The notes beneath the pieces were generated by a model. It was not told the DNA's origin. It was given only the letters and a program-made list of their open reading frames with translations, and ran no database searches. Positions 1 to 7,346 of a DNA stretch of 12,817 bases are shown here, in pieces (positions within the stretch are counted from its first letter, which is position 1; the number at the start of each line of letters is the position of its first letter). This stretch comes from Tannerella sp. (GTDB lineage Bacteria > Bacteroidota > Bacteroidia > Bacteroidales > Tannerellaceae): positions 1-12,817 of the forward strand of contig JAITAY010000286.1 in the NCBI GenBank assembly GCA_031283915.1, given 5' to 3'. Both the position numbers and the translations under genes were made by a program.

Positions 1-1176
1 TTACAGCATCACGGCCGACAGTTCGGCGTACGCTTTGTTGAAATCGCGTTCGGCTTCCAGCGTTTTGTTCACCGTCTCGTAGAGCAGTCCCATTTCGACG
101 ATGTATTCCAAAAGCGAAATCTCGCCCGCATCAAGCGCTTTTCCCAACAGTTCCGTGTTGTTCAGGGAATCCAGGGACTTGCGGTATTTTTCGGCCGTAA
201 GTTTCAATCCTGCCGCACGGTTGTAGAGGATTTGAAGCCGGCTGTACAACTGTTGCTTCGCGTCTTCGCTGCGCATCTCGGCTGCACGAACGGCCGCTTT
301 CGCTTGCCGCACACGGTTCTTATTTTCCCAGAGCGGAATGCTAACGCCAAACGTAATGCCCTGGAAATGCTCGCCTGCTACCTTTTCACTCAGGTAGCCT
401 CCCGAAAACGAGGGAAGCCCCATCGCTTTACTCAGACTGACACGTTTCCTGCCCACTTCCACCTCTTGCCGCACGTAGGCCAGAACGGGATTGCGCTGTT
501 CGGCCTGCGCATACCATGCTTCAAAATCGAGCGGAAATGAAACGTCGTCAAAACGGACGTCGTCCAGCGCAATGTCCTGTCCGCCGTTGAACTTTTTCAA
601 TTCGGACAGCAAAGCGTTCCGCTCTATTCCGATACGCGCCATCTCGCCCTCCGCAGCAGAAAGATTCAACTGCGCCTTGTTGTACTCCAACCGGTTGACG
701 TCGCCCTGCTTTAGCTTCTTGTCGTAAGCTTCGGCGATCGTTCCGGCATGGCCGAAGCGTTTTTCCGTCTCCTTTTTGAGGGCGTTGAAATAAATCAAGT
801 CGAGACAATTTTGCTTAGCTTCCAGCAGAATATCCATCCGGCCGGACAGATACTGCAATTCAGCCAGTTGGTTCTGTCCGTCGGCGACCCGGCTTTTCAA
901 TCCCGAAAGCGTAGGGATATCGAACTTCTGGCTCACATTCACGTCCGTACGGTTTCCGATACTTCCGGGAGTACCCCACAAATAATTGAACCCCAGTTCG
1001 GGATTCTCAAGAAAGATGCCCGTACGGTTTTCCAGCTTTTGAGCTTCGAGGCCTTCCCTGAGCGCCTTCAGCGTGGTGTTGTTCGCTTCGACGGACGACA
1101 ATACCCGGTCGATATTATCCTGTGCGGCAAGCGAAAAACTTGTCCACACCGCCAGTAAAAATAGAATCTTTTTCAT
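1..1176 (-). CDS. TolC-family outer-membrane efflux channel (CusC/CzcC-like)
   Basis: Outer-membrane channel of a tripartite heavy-metal efflux pump; it would carry substrate from the RND pump and its adaptor across the outer membrane. The protein has 391 residues. Residues 1-18 form a Sec signal peptide (MKKILFLLAVWTSFSLAAQ, cleavage probably near AAQ). The rest is the long, polar, helix-rich pattern of the outer-membrane efflux protein family, with two similar helical halves; KLKQGDVNRLEYNKAQLNLS near 155-175 and LDAGEISLLEYIVE near 350 are the typical paired 'G-(D/E)-(V/I)-x-x-L-E-Y' segments. The start is ATG at 1176, chosen because the signal peptide begins there. The gene is complete (TAA at 1-3) and slightly short for the family. 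It starts 12 bases after the RND pump gene stops, so it is the last visible gene of that operon. The family assignment is firm; the transported metal is not shown by the sequence. Confidence 0.93.
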   Translation of the reverse strand: MKKILFLLAVWTSFSLAAQDNIDRVLSSVEANNTTLKALREGLEAQKLENRTGIFLENPELGFNYLWGTPGSIGNRTDVNVSQKFDIPTLSGLKSRVADGQNQLAELQYLSGRMDILLEAKQNCLDLIYFNALKKETEKRFGHAGTIAEAYDKKLKQGDVNRLEYNKAQLNLSAAEGEMARIGIERNALLSELKKFNGGQDIALDDVRFDDVSFPLDFEAWYAQAEQRNPVLAYVRQEVEVGRKRVSLSKAMGLPSFSGGYLSEKVAGEHFQGITFGVSIPLWENKNRVRQAKAAVRAAEMRSEDAKQQLYSRLQILYNRAAGLKLTAEKYRKSLDSLNNTELLGKALDAGEISLLEYIVEMGLLYETVNKTLEAERDFNKAYAELSAVML

Positions 1177-1188
1177 CTTGTTCGGTTT

Positions 1189-4100
1189 TTAATTTGATTT
1201 GACATCCGTTGTTTCCATCCTGCTTTCTTTCCGGTTTGTAATGAAATACATAATCGGAATAATAAATCCATTGAGGAGCGTAGAACTCATCAGTCCGCCG
1301 AGAATGACCTGCGCCATGGGGCTTTGTATCTCGTTTCCGGGCAACTGGCCTCCGAATGCCAGCGGAATCAGCGCCAGCGCCGAGGTGAAGGCCGTCATCA
1401 GAATCGGATTCAAACGGTCTAAAGAGCCTGATATGACACATTCATACACGGGAATATTCTCTTTGCGCAAGTCGTTATATCTCGAAATAAGCAACATGCC
1501 GTTTCGAGTCGCAATTCCGAAGAGCGATATGAACCCGATGATGGCCGGAATACTGATTTCGCCGCTGGTGAAGAAAAGCACCATGACGCCGCCGATAAGC
1601 GCCAGCGGAAGATTCAAGAGAATCACGACGGATTGCCCTACATTCCTGAACTGATTGAACAGGAGCAGGAAAATGACGAGAATCGACAGCACGGAGGCAA
1701 AAAGCAGCGTGCGCGAAGCCGCTTCTTCACTCTCGAACTGCCCGCCGTATTCGATGTAGTATCCTTCGGGCAACTGTATGCGTTCGTCGATTCTGCTGCG
1801 AATATCGTTCACGACGCCTCGCAAATCCCGGCCTGCCACGTTTGCCGAAATCACAATCTTGCGTCCCACGTTCTCGCGGTTGATGGTGTTCGGGCCCGAC
1901 GTGGAGGTTATTTCGGCAATATAATCCAGCGGGATTTTCCGTCCGCCCGCATCCACGGTCAAGTCTTTTATCCGTGCAATCGTTTCGCGGCTTTCGTCGT
2001 TTACTTTCAGGACAAGATCAAACACGCGGTTTCCTTCGTATACCTGCGATACCGTTTCTCCGGCAAGCATCACACGGATGATTTGGGCAAACTCGGACAG
2101 CGAAATGCCATATTTTGCCAGCATTTCGCGTTTCGGTTCTATTTTGAGCTGCGGACGGGCGATCTGCTGTTCCACGTTCAGGTCGGCAAGACCTTTCACA
2201 TCCTGTATGGCGGCTTTGACCTGATTGCCGAGTGTAAACATTTTGTTCAGATCGGAACCGAAAAGCTTGATGGCAATGTTTGCCCGCGTACCCGACAGCA
2301 TCGCGTCGATACGGTGCGAGATCGGCTGTCCGATTTCGATGTTCACGCCGGGCAGCACTTTCAGTCTGTCTCTCAGGTCGGCAAGAAATTCGTCCTTCGA
2401 ACGCCGCCCCAGCACAAACGGAGCTTCTATCTCGGAAACATTCACGCCCAGCGCATGTTCGTCCAGTTCGGCGCGTCCCGTCTTGCGTCCCACGGTCTGT
2501 ATTTCGGGGATGGACAGAAGGATATTTTCCGCCGTCCGTCCTGTTTTGTTCGATTCTTCGAGCGAAATGCCGGGCAACGTGCTGACGTTGATCGTCAGCG
2601 ACCCCTCGTTGAAAGGCGGCAGAAAGCTGCGTCCGAGCACGAAGGTTGCGGCAATGGTTAAAATCAGCGCCGTACCGGCAATCCAGAGCGTCCACTTTTT
2701 GTGTCTGAAAGTCCATGTCAGCGCCAGACGGTAGGCCGATTTGAGCTTTCTCACCCAGAAAGGTTCGCGTTCCGGCCTGTCCTTTTTCGGAGTACCGGCA
2801 AGCATATAACTGCACAGCACGGGCGTCAGCGTCAGCGCCACCACCGTCGAAGCAAACAGCGCCGTGATAAAGGCTATGCCAAGCGGCGCAAGCATGCGTC
2901 CTTCCATCCCCGACAGAAAAAACAGAGGCACAAAACTGGCTACAATGATGAGCGTCGAGTTGAGGATGGGCATCCGCACTTCCTTCGAGGCTTCGAAAAC
3001 GACGTGCATTGCATTTTCACGTTCTTCCTTTGGCTTCAGCCTGTTTTCCCGCAAACGCTTGAATACGTTTTCGACGTCTACGATGGCGTCGTCCACCAGC
3101 GAACCGATGGCAATGGTCATTCCGCCGAGACTCATCGTGTTGATGGTCAACCCCATCATTTTCAGCGACAGGATAGATATTACCAGCGAAAGCGGAATAG
3201 TTATCAGCGAAATAACCGTTGTGCGCACGTTCATCAGGAAAAGAAACAGCACGATGACGACGAAAATACCTCCTTCCACCAGCGCATCCTTCACGTTGCC
3301 GATGGAACTTTCGATGAAGCGCGACTGGCGAAAAATATCGGTAGCTATATGCACGTCGGCAGGAAGCGATTTACTCAGTTCGGCGAGCGAACGGTCTATT
3401 TGTTCGGTCAAGTCCAGCGTGCCGGTATTCGGCTGTTTGGTAATGGTCATCAGGACGGCCGCCTCGCTGCGATACGACGCTGCTCCCAGTTTGGGAGACC
3501 TGTTTCCGATCCGTACTTCCGCAACGTCTTCCAGCAGGACAGGCACGTCGTTCGCGATTTTTACCTTGGCCTTTCCCAGCGCATTCACGTCGTCCGTAGC
3601 AAGAACGCCGCGTATAATATACTCATTTCCGTATTCGTACAGTACGCCTCCCGAAGTATTCCCGTTCATTCCGTCAGTAGCGGCCAGCACATCGGCCAGA
3701 TTGACGTCATAATGTTTCATTTTCGGCGGATTCAGTAAAATCTGATATTCCCTGATTTCACCGCCCAGCACCGAAACCTGCGCCACGCCGCCTGTGGAAA
3801 GCAGACGCGGGCGTATCGTCCAGTCGGCAAGGGTACGCAGATCCTGCAGCGAAGTCGTATCCGACGTCAGCCCGACAATCATCATCTCTCCCAGGATAGA
3901 CGACTGGGGGCCTAAAGTGGGATTGCCGGCCTGGGGAGGCAGGGCGTCGCCGACGACGGCAAGTTTCTCCGATACGATTTGTCGCGCACGGTAGATGTCC
4001 GTACCCCAGTCAAATTCAACCCATACGACGGAAAAGCCCGTCGTCGACGACGAACGGACGCGGCGGACGCGGGTGGCGCCGTTCACGGCCGTTTCGACCG

Positions 4101-4302
4101 GAAACGTCACCAGCCGTTCCACTTCCTCGGCCGCCATGCCTTTAGCCTCCGTCATGACCACAACGGTCGGCGCGTTCAGATCCGGAAACACATCCACCTC
4201 CATACGAGTGGCCGTAAACGTGCCGGCCATCATCAGCAGGACTGCCGCCGCAATGACAATCAAACGGTTGTTCAGCGAAAACCTGATTATTTTGTTCAGC
4301 AT
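1189..4302 (-). CDS. HME-type RND heavy-metal efflux pump (CusA/CzcA family)
   Basis: Inner-membrane proton/metal antiporter of a tripartite exporter. From ATG at 4302 it has 1037 residues, the usual HME-RND size; a TTG six bases upstream (4308) is possible, but the MLNKIIRFSLNNRLIV start matches family N-termini. TM1 lies at about 12-30, followed by the periplasmic porter domain (MEVDVFPDLNAPTVVVMTEA), TM2-TM6 at about 335-500, a second periplasmic domain, and TM8-TM12 at the C-terminus. The TM4 proton-relay motif LVDDAIVDVEN (about 403-412) keeps the acidic residues characteristic of the heavy-metal subclass and absent from drug-exporting RND pumps. The position of the first CusA methionine-triad residue (LLYMPSTLPG in CusA, from memory) reads LTINVSTLPG here, without a Met, so Cu(I)/Ag(I) specificity should not be assumed. 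The adaptor gene lies 42 bases upstream and the TolC gene 12 bases downstream. Confidence 0.95.
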   Translation of the reverse strand: MLNKIIRFSLNNRLIVIAAAVLLMMAGTFTATRMEVDVFPDLNAPTVVVMTEAKGMAAEEVERLVTFPVETAVNGATRVRRVRSSSTTGFSVVWVEFDWGTDIYRARQIVSEKLAVVGDALPPQAGNPTLGPQSSILGEMMIVGLTSDTTSLQDLRTLADWTIRPRLLSTGGVAQVSVLGGEIREYQILLNPPKMKHYDVNLADVLAATDGMNGNTSGGVLYEYGNEYIIRGVLATDDVNALGKAKVKIANDVPVLLEDVAEVRIGNRSPKLGAASYRSEAAVLMTITKQPNTGTLDLTEQIDRSLAELSKSLPADVHIATDIFRQSRFIESSIGNVKDALVEGGIFVVIVLFLFLMNVRTTVISLITIPLSLVISILSLKMMGLTINTMSLGGMTIAIGSLVDDAIVDVENVFKRLRENRLKPKEERENAMHVVFEASKEVRMPILNSTLIIVASFVPLFFLSGMEGRMLAPLGIAFITALFASTVVALTLTPVLCSYMLAGTPKKDRPEREPFWVRKLKSAYRLALTWTFRHKKWTLWIAGTALILTIAATFVLGRSFLPPFNEGSLTINVSTLPGISLEESNKTGRTAENILLSIPEIQTVGRKTGRAELDEHALGVNVSEIEAPFVLGRRSKDEFLADLRDRLKVLPGVNIEIGQPISHRIDAMLSGTRANIAIKLFGSDLNKMFTLGNQVKAAIQDVKGLADLNVEQQIARPQLKIEPKREMLAKYGISLSEFAQIIRVMLAGETVSQVYEGNRVFDLVLKVNDESRETIARIKDLTVDAGGRKIPLDYIAEITSTSGPNTINRENVGRKIVISANVAGRDLRGVVNDIRSRIDERIQLPEGYYIEYGGQFESEEAASRTLLFASVLSILVIFLLLFNQFRNVGQSVVILLNLPLALIGGVMVLFFTSGEISIPAIIGFISLFGIATRNGMLLISRYNDLRKENIPVYECVISGSLDRLNPILMTAFTSALALIPLAFGGQLPGNEIQSPMAQVILGGLMSSTLLNGFIIPIMYFITNRKESRMETTDVKSN

Positions 4303-4344
4303 AATCAATCTATTTAATGTATGATAAAACAGTGTTCCGCTCGC

Positions 4345-5553
4345 TTAATGACTGTGGCTGTGTCCTTCGGGGACGACGCCCGCACTGGCGGCCTGTTTGA
4401 GCTGATATGTTCCTTCGGTGACGACCCTGTCTCCGCTTTGCAGGCCGGAGACGACGTGTACCCGCTCGCCGTTGTCCTGTCCCAAAGCGACTTCCTGTTT
4501 CCTGTATTCCTCTTCGCCAAGTTGCAGGAAGACGAAATAAAGTCCCTGTTCTTCCGTGACGGCCGAAAGGGGAACGCTAATCACGTCATCCCGGGAGGCC
4601 GCCAGCAGGTACACCTCGGCAAAAGCGCCGGGAAGAATATCGCCCGTGTTGTCAAACTCGAACGTGACGGGGATGTAGAACGACGACTGTCCCGAACTTT
4701 TCCCGAACGACAGCAGGCGACCCTTCATGTCCTGCATTTTATATAATGTCTCGTCGTATGCCATCCTGAAATGAGCCGTCCGTACGCTCGCCAGCGTTTT
4801 ATAGTACTTTTCGGACACTTCCGCCCTCAATTGCAGGCGTTTGTTCTGGGATACGGTCACAATGGGCTGCCCCACGGATACGTATTCGCCCTGACTGACC
4901 AGACGGTTTTTGATAAAACCGCCGACAGGCGTTTTCACTGTTACGCCCTGCGCGGTTATATTGGCAGACTGCGCTTCGTAGGCCGTCTTTGCCGTTTCGT
5001 AACGCTGACGGATCTGTTCTAATTCTTTGGCGGAAATAATATCGTCTTTTGCGAGCGCTTCGGCACGCTGACAGGCTTTCAGTTCCGTTTCGTAATTGAT
5101 TTTGGCCAGGGCGCTCCGGTCGCCGTCCTGCAGGAATTTTGCCGAAACGGAAACAATCGCTTCGCCGGCCTTTACGGCCGCGCCGTCCGTAATAGACTTG
5201 TTTACAAACGAGACGATGCCGTTGCTCGTCGCCGCAAGAGTGATTTCATCGCCCTGTGTCGCCTGTACTTGTCCGCTTGTTTTTATCACCTGATGGAAAG
5301 CGCCCGGTGCAATGTCCTCTATTTCCAGTCCGGCAGTTTCAGCTTGCCGGACGGAAAAATGAATCTCGTCCGCATGTGCTTCCCCTGCTTCGTTCCTGTC
5401 TTCATCATCCTTATTTTGAGCAGAACGATTATGTCCGTCTCCTTCAACATGTTCATGCGCTTCTTCCGCAGCATGTTCGTGTCCTGTTTCATTGCGGCAG
5501 CCTCCGGTAATCAGGGCTGTGGCAATGCATATGCTAATAATATATCTTTTCAT
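4345..5553 (-). CDS. RND periplasmic adaptor lipoprotein, His-rich at both ends
   Basis: Membrane-fusion (HlyD/CusB-type) subunit linking the RND pump to the outer-membrane channel. The start is ATG at 5553; upstream in-frame codons do not look coding, and the protein from this ATG begins with a lipoprotein signal MKRYIISICIATALITGGC, lipidation predicted at Cys19 (T at -3 makes the lipobox slightly unusual). The product has 402 residues. Residues 25-65 are rich in His and acidic residues (HEH, HEH, H41, H60, H65) and the C-terminus ends GHSHSH, both plausible metal-binding tails. A barrel-sandwich half near 108-135 (NGIVSFVNKSITDGAAVKAGE), a helical hairpin at about 145-200, the second lipoyl half near 205-235 (VKTPVGGFIKNRLVSQGEYV) and beta-barrel and membrane-proximal domains follow. 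The gene lies between the His/Cys-rich protein gene (183 bases upstream) and the pump gene (42 bases downstream). The family is certain; metal specificity is inferred only. Confidence 0.94.
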   Translation of the reverse strand: MKRYIISICIATALITGGCRNETGHEHAAEEAHEHVEGDGHNRSAQNKDDEDRNEAGEAHADEIHFSVRQAETAGLEIEDIAPGAFHQVIKTSGQVQATQGDEITLAATSNGIVSFVNKSITDGAAVKAGEAIVSVSAKFLQDGDRSALAKINYETELKACQRAEALAKDDIISAKELEQIRQRYETAKTAYEAQSANITAQGVTVKTPVGGFIKNRLVSQGEYVSVGQPIVTVSQNKRLQLRAEVSEKYYKTLASVRTAHFRMAYDETLYKMQDMKGRLLSFGKSSGQSSFYIPVTFEFDNTGDILPGAFAEVYLLAASRDDVISVPLSAVTEEQGLYFVFLQLGEEEYRKQEVALGQDNGERVHVVSGLQSGDRVVTEGTYQLKQAASAGVVPEGHSHSH

Positions 5554-5736
5554 TTCTATTGTTGTTAAATTAATAATAAAGGGTTTTTGGGAAAACTCTC
5601 TTGTCCCTCCGGATTCATATCCGGCGGTTTGTTTTATGAGAGGTAATAAGCTGGATGATATGTGCAGGGACATGACAACATGTCAATAAGGGCAGGACTC
5701 ACGTCCTGTCTCTATCAAGAGAGCAATAATCTCTCC
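5554..5736 (-). promoter_or_regulatory. Spacer with clustered short inverted repeats before the adaptor gene
   Basis: This 183-base gap separates the His/Cys-rich protein gene from the adaptor gene. It holds four short perfect inverted repeats: CCGGAT-N4-ATCCGG (5609-5624), TGACA-N3-TGTCA (5673-5685), CAGGAC-N4-GTCCTG (5693-5708) and TCTCT-N4-AGAGA (5709-5722). None is followed by a clear T-run on the minus strand, so I do not call an intrinsic terminator. No Bacteroides-type -7 box (TAnnTTTG) is visible on the minus strand, so the adaptor gene is probably read from the promoter upstream of the His/Cys-rich gene. The hairpins could trim, stabilise or attenuate the transcript between the first and second cistrons. 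The repeats are seen; any function is inference. Confidence 0.4.
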
Positions 5737-6198
5737 CTACACAACAAGACGTGGAGGAGCACGCAAACCGTTGTCCCGATTTGCGTTGATTGACTGGTAA
5801 AAACACGCATAGCATCCGCCATAATCCGAAGCGTCGTCTGCGCTTTCCGCTTCATAAAGCAACGCAATCGCCGCAAGGCAGCATGATGCAAAAAAGAGAT
5901 AGGTGTGCGTATGATGGTCGTGATGATAAGATTCTGCTTTGCAATTCGTCTCGTTTTGCTCGAACGAAAACAAATAACTGTCTTCTACGGAGCAATTGTT
6001 GTAGCCGGAAGATCCTCCGGAATGATGCTGGTGCGAAAGTTCGCCGGCGGCATCGGCGCCGTCATGCCCGTCTTCGCAGCACTCCGTCGCAAAACAAATC
6101 GCCTCCCCAAAATGATGATGATGGGGCAAACTGTGCATAACAAACAGCATGATAACGGCGAATGCAACGAATAATATGGAAAGCCAGCGTTTAGGCAT
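5737..6198 (-). CDS. Small His/Cys-rich membrane-anchored protein, probable metal-binding accessory
   Basis: A 153-residue protein of no known activity. It begins MPKRWLSILFVAFAVIMLFV, a signal peptide or signal anchor (hydrophobic at about 5-21), immediately followed by HSLPHHHH (22-29). Clusters of potential metal ligands follow: C35, CC at 40-41, H45, HQHH at 56-59, C69, C86 and HHDHHTH at 92-98. A second hydrophobic stretch (about 100-115, with CC at 106-107) may be a second membrane helix. The ATG at 6198 was chosen over a TTG four codons earlier. The gene sits right after a strong Bacteroides-type promoter and first in the metal efflux operon, suggesting that it binds or buffers metal for the exporter. 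From memory it resembles small His-rich proteins of Bacteroidales (DUF6769-like) found next to such pumps; I could not check this. Confidence 0.8.
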   Translation of the reverse strand: MPKRWLSILFVAFAVIMLFVMHSLPHHHHFGEAICFATECCEDGHDGADAAGELSHQHHSGGSSGYNNCSVEDSYLFSFEQNETNCKAESYHHDHHTHTYLFFASCCLAAIALLYEAESADDASDYGGCYACFYQSINANRDNGLRAPPRLVV

Positions 6199-6585
6199 GT
6201 TTCTAATCAAAAGCTATTATTAATTTTTGTGCAAAGGTAATATGTAAAAACGAGATATCCAAATATTGGGCTAAGGAGGGGGGATTTCAAATCGATTTTT
6301 TAACAATTCATCGCCAAGGGGTAATGAAAAAATATCGAATCAGCATTTTTATCCGAGGGTTTTTACGCATTATTAACACAGTAGTCAACGATGATCAACA
6401 TCCGTTTCTCCCTGCATCAAATTGATACTAAGGAATAAATCATATTTCCCGTTTTTTTATTCTGTTGCAAAAATAGAACGGTCACGGGGCGTCTCAAAAC
6501 GAATTTCCGCAACCGGGTTTTCGCTTTTGGGGGAAAAACAATAATTTCATCCGAAATTCTGCCGGATGCTGCTGTAAATTGCGGA
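6199..6585. other. Intergenic stretch between metal operon promoter and repeat array
   Basis: It contains the promoter at 6232-6263. Beyond that I see no gene with a credible start. The plus strand has a 33-codon ATG frame from 6324 (stop at 6423-6425) with no homology I recognise and a purine-rich stretch before it. A plus-strand frame opens after a stop at 6436-6438 and runs into the repeat array without any ATG, GTG or TTG. The sequence is AT-rich up to about 6470 and more balanced after that. Confidence 0.5.
6232..6263 (-). promoter_or_regulatory. Bacteroides-type promoter of the metal efflux operon
   Basis: On the minus strand a -33 TTTG (6263-6260) is separated by 20 bases from a perfect -7 box TACCTTTG (6239-6232). 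This fits the established Bacteroides primary-sigma consensus TTTG-N19-21-TAnnTTTG. Transcription would start at about 6225-6228, giving an AT-rich leader of roughly 30 bases before the ATG at 6198. A short palindrome CCAA-N3-TTGG (6259-6269) overlaps the -33 element and could be a regulator site, but it is short and may be chance. Confidence 0.75.
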
Positions 6586-6858
6586 AACATTGCCGGAAAT
6601 AATCCGGACATTGCCGGAAATGACGCAGACATTGCTGGAAATAATCCAGGCATTGCTGGAAATGACGCAGACATTGCTGGAAATAATCCAGACATTGCTG
6701 GAAATGACGCAGACATTGCTGGAAATAATCCGGACATTGCTGGAAATGACGCAGACATTGCCGGAAATAATCCAGACATTGCCGGCAATGACGCAGACAT
6801 TGCTGGAAATAATTCAAACATTGCCGGCAATAATTCGGATATTGCCGGCAATAATCCT
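6586..6858. repeat. 13-unit 21-bp tandem repeat with palindromic core
   Basis: Thirteen contiguous 21-bp units with consensus (on plus) GACATTGCYGGMAAT followed by either AATCCR or GACGCA. These two endings alternate in units 1-10, giving a 42-bp higher-order period; units 11-13 break the alternation (AATTCA, AATTCG, AATCCT). The inner 12 bases ATTGCCGGCAAT are a perfect palindrome in units 10, 12 and 13 and differ by one or two bases elsewhere. The 21-bp spacing equals two turns of B-DNA, which would place all palindromes on one helical face. Because 21 is divisible by three, several frames stay open: plus reads (D/N)IAGN(N/D)(P/A), minus reads FPAMS(G/A)(L/S). No frame has an ATG start outside the array. 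It is not a CRISPR: there are no unique spacers. It may be a protein-binding array, a variable minisatellite or a decayed repeat gene. Confidence 0.92.
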
Positions 6859-6996
6859 CTGAGTTTGCAGAAGGATACCTGCAAATAGTTGCGTCAGGCA
6901 ATAGCGGCAGGAAGCGTCGGGCGGCGGCAGCACGGCTTCTTCCCCGCGATTTTCATCGGCCGAAGGGATGATTTTTAGCCCTGATGGAGATTTCAT
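6814..6996 (-). CDS. Possible 60-residue ORF overlapping the EamA-like gene and running into the repeats
   Basis: An ATG at 6994-6996 overlaps the TGA of the EamA-like gene (6993-6995) as ATGA, the same coupling used at three other junctions of this operon. It opens 60 codons beginning MKSPSGLKIIPSADENRG, then AVLPPPDASCRYCLTQLF, and ends in RIIAGNIRIIAGNV made from the first repeat units met on this strand. I recognise no family. The coupling and length make it possible; the repeat-derived tail and lack of recognised domain argue against it. It may be a chance frame. Confidence 0.25.
   Translation of the reverse strand: MKSPSGLKIIPSADENRGEEAVLPPPDASCRYCLTQLFAGILLQTQRIIAGNIRIIAGNV
6864..6885. 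repeat. Inverted repeat (hairpin) at the right edge of the tandem array
   Basis: TTTGCAG (6864-6870) and CTGCAAA (6879-6885) form a perfect 7-bp stem with an 8-base loop, five bases after the last repeat unit. No T-run follows on either strand, so it is not a standard intrinsic terminator. It could still end or protect the operon transcript arriving from the right, or bound the repeat element. Confidence 0.5.
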
Positions 6997-7346
6997 TTCG
7001 TTACCAGGAATACCCCGCCCATGATCAGCAATACTCCAATCCATCGCACGAGCGGGACGGGTTCGTGAAAAATGAAGATGGCAGCCAGCAGACCGAAGAG
7101 ATAGCTGATGCTTATCATGGGATAGGCTACCGAAAACTCGTAATGTTTCAGGATATAAACCCAGATCAGCGAGGCCAGTACCATGCACAATCCCGAAGCA
7201 GCCAGTTGCCACGTCGTCAGCGCCTCTCTGACAAACTGCCAGGAAAGATGGAACTTACCTGTCAGCGCCAGGGCTATCTTCAGGAAGATTTGTCCCGACA
7301 CCAGGCACAGGGATTGGAGGGTGGAATAGAGTATGAGCTTCAGCAT
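6993..7346 (-). CDS. Small EamA/SMR-type four-helix membrane protein
   Basis: Predicted inner-membrane protein of the drug/metabolite transporter superfamily, 117 residues from ATG at 7346 (MLKLILYSTLQSLCLVSGQI). Four hydrophobic helices are visible at about 3-27, 42-63, 72-93 and 98-115. The end HEPVPLVRWIGVLLIMGG matches the last-helix signature of EamA/SMR proteins, and the length suits a half-size subunit that must dimerise, as in EmrE or the ArnE/ArnF lipid flippases. Its ATG lies inside the end of the upstream ketosynthase-like gene (7-base overlap), so it is probably translationally coupled. Inference: it may flip or export the operon's lipid-like product or its carrier-bound precursor. 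An unrelated housekeeping SMR role cannot be excluded. The reading frame extends upstream, but the residues there are Arg/Pro-rich shadow sequence of the neighbouring gene. Confidence 0.82.
   Translation of the reverse strand: MLKLILYSTLQSLCLVSGQIFLKIALALTGKFHLSWQFVREALTTWQLAASGLCMVLASLIWVYILKHYEFSVAYPMISISYLFGLLAAIFIFHEPVPLVRWIGVLLIMGGVFLVTK

Noticed and set aside
1633..3738. Long plus-strand frames opposite the RND pump gene
   Set aside because: Antisense shadows of a clearly recognised 1037-residue pump; products are Arg/His/Gln-rich with no domain.
5554..5673. N-terminal extension of the RND adaptor
   Set aside because: It would bury the lipoprotein signal peptide that starts at ATG 5553.
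6324..6425. 33-codon plus-strand ORF from an ATG at 6324
   Set aside because: Too short, no promoter match or recognised family, and not in frame with the repeat ORF.
6586..6858. CRISPR array
   Set aside because: Units are contiguous 21-bp repeats with no unique spacers and no cas genes nearby.
6590..6862. Plus-strand 90-codon protein of LLEIIQTLLEMTQT repeats
   Set aside because: Starts from a TTG inside the array and consists wholly of repeat; another by-product of the 21-bp period.
6864..6885. Intrinsic terminator of the polyketide operon
   Set aside because: The 7-bp stem is clear but no T-run follows on the minus strand, so only a hairpin is reported.
6417..6901. Minus-strand proteins made of FPAMSASFPAMSGL or RQCLDYFQQCL repeats
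   Set aside because: Both frames need TTG starts and lack recognisable flanking domains; frames stay open because the repeat length is divisible by three.
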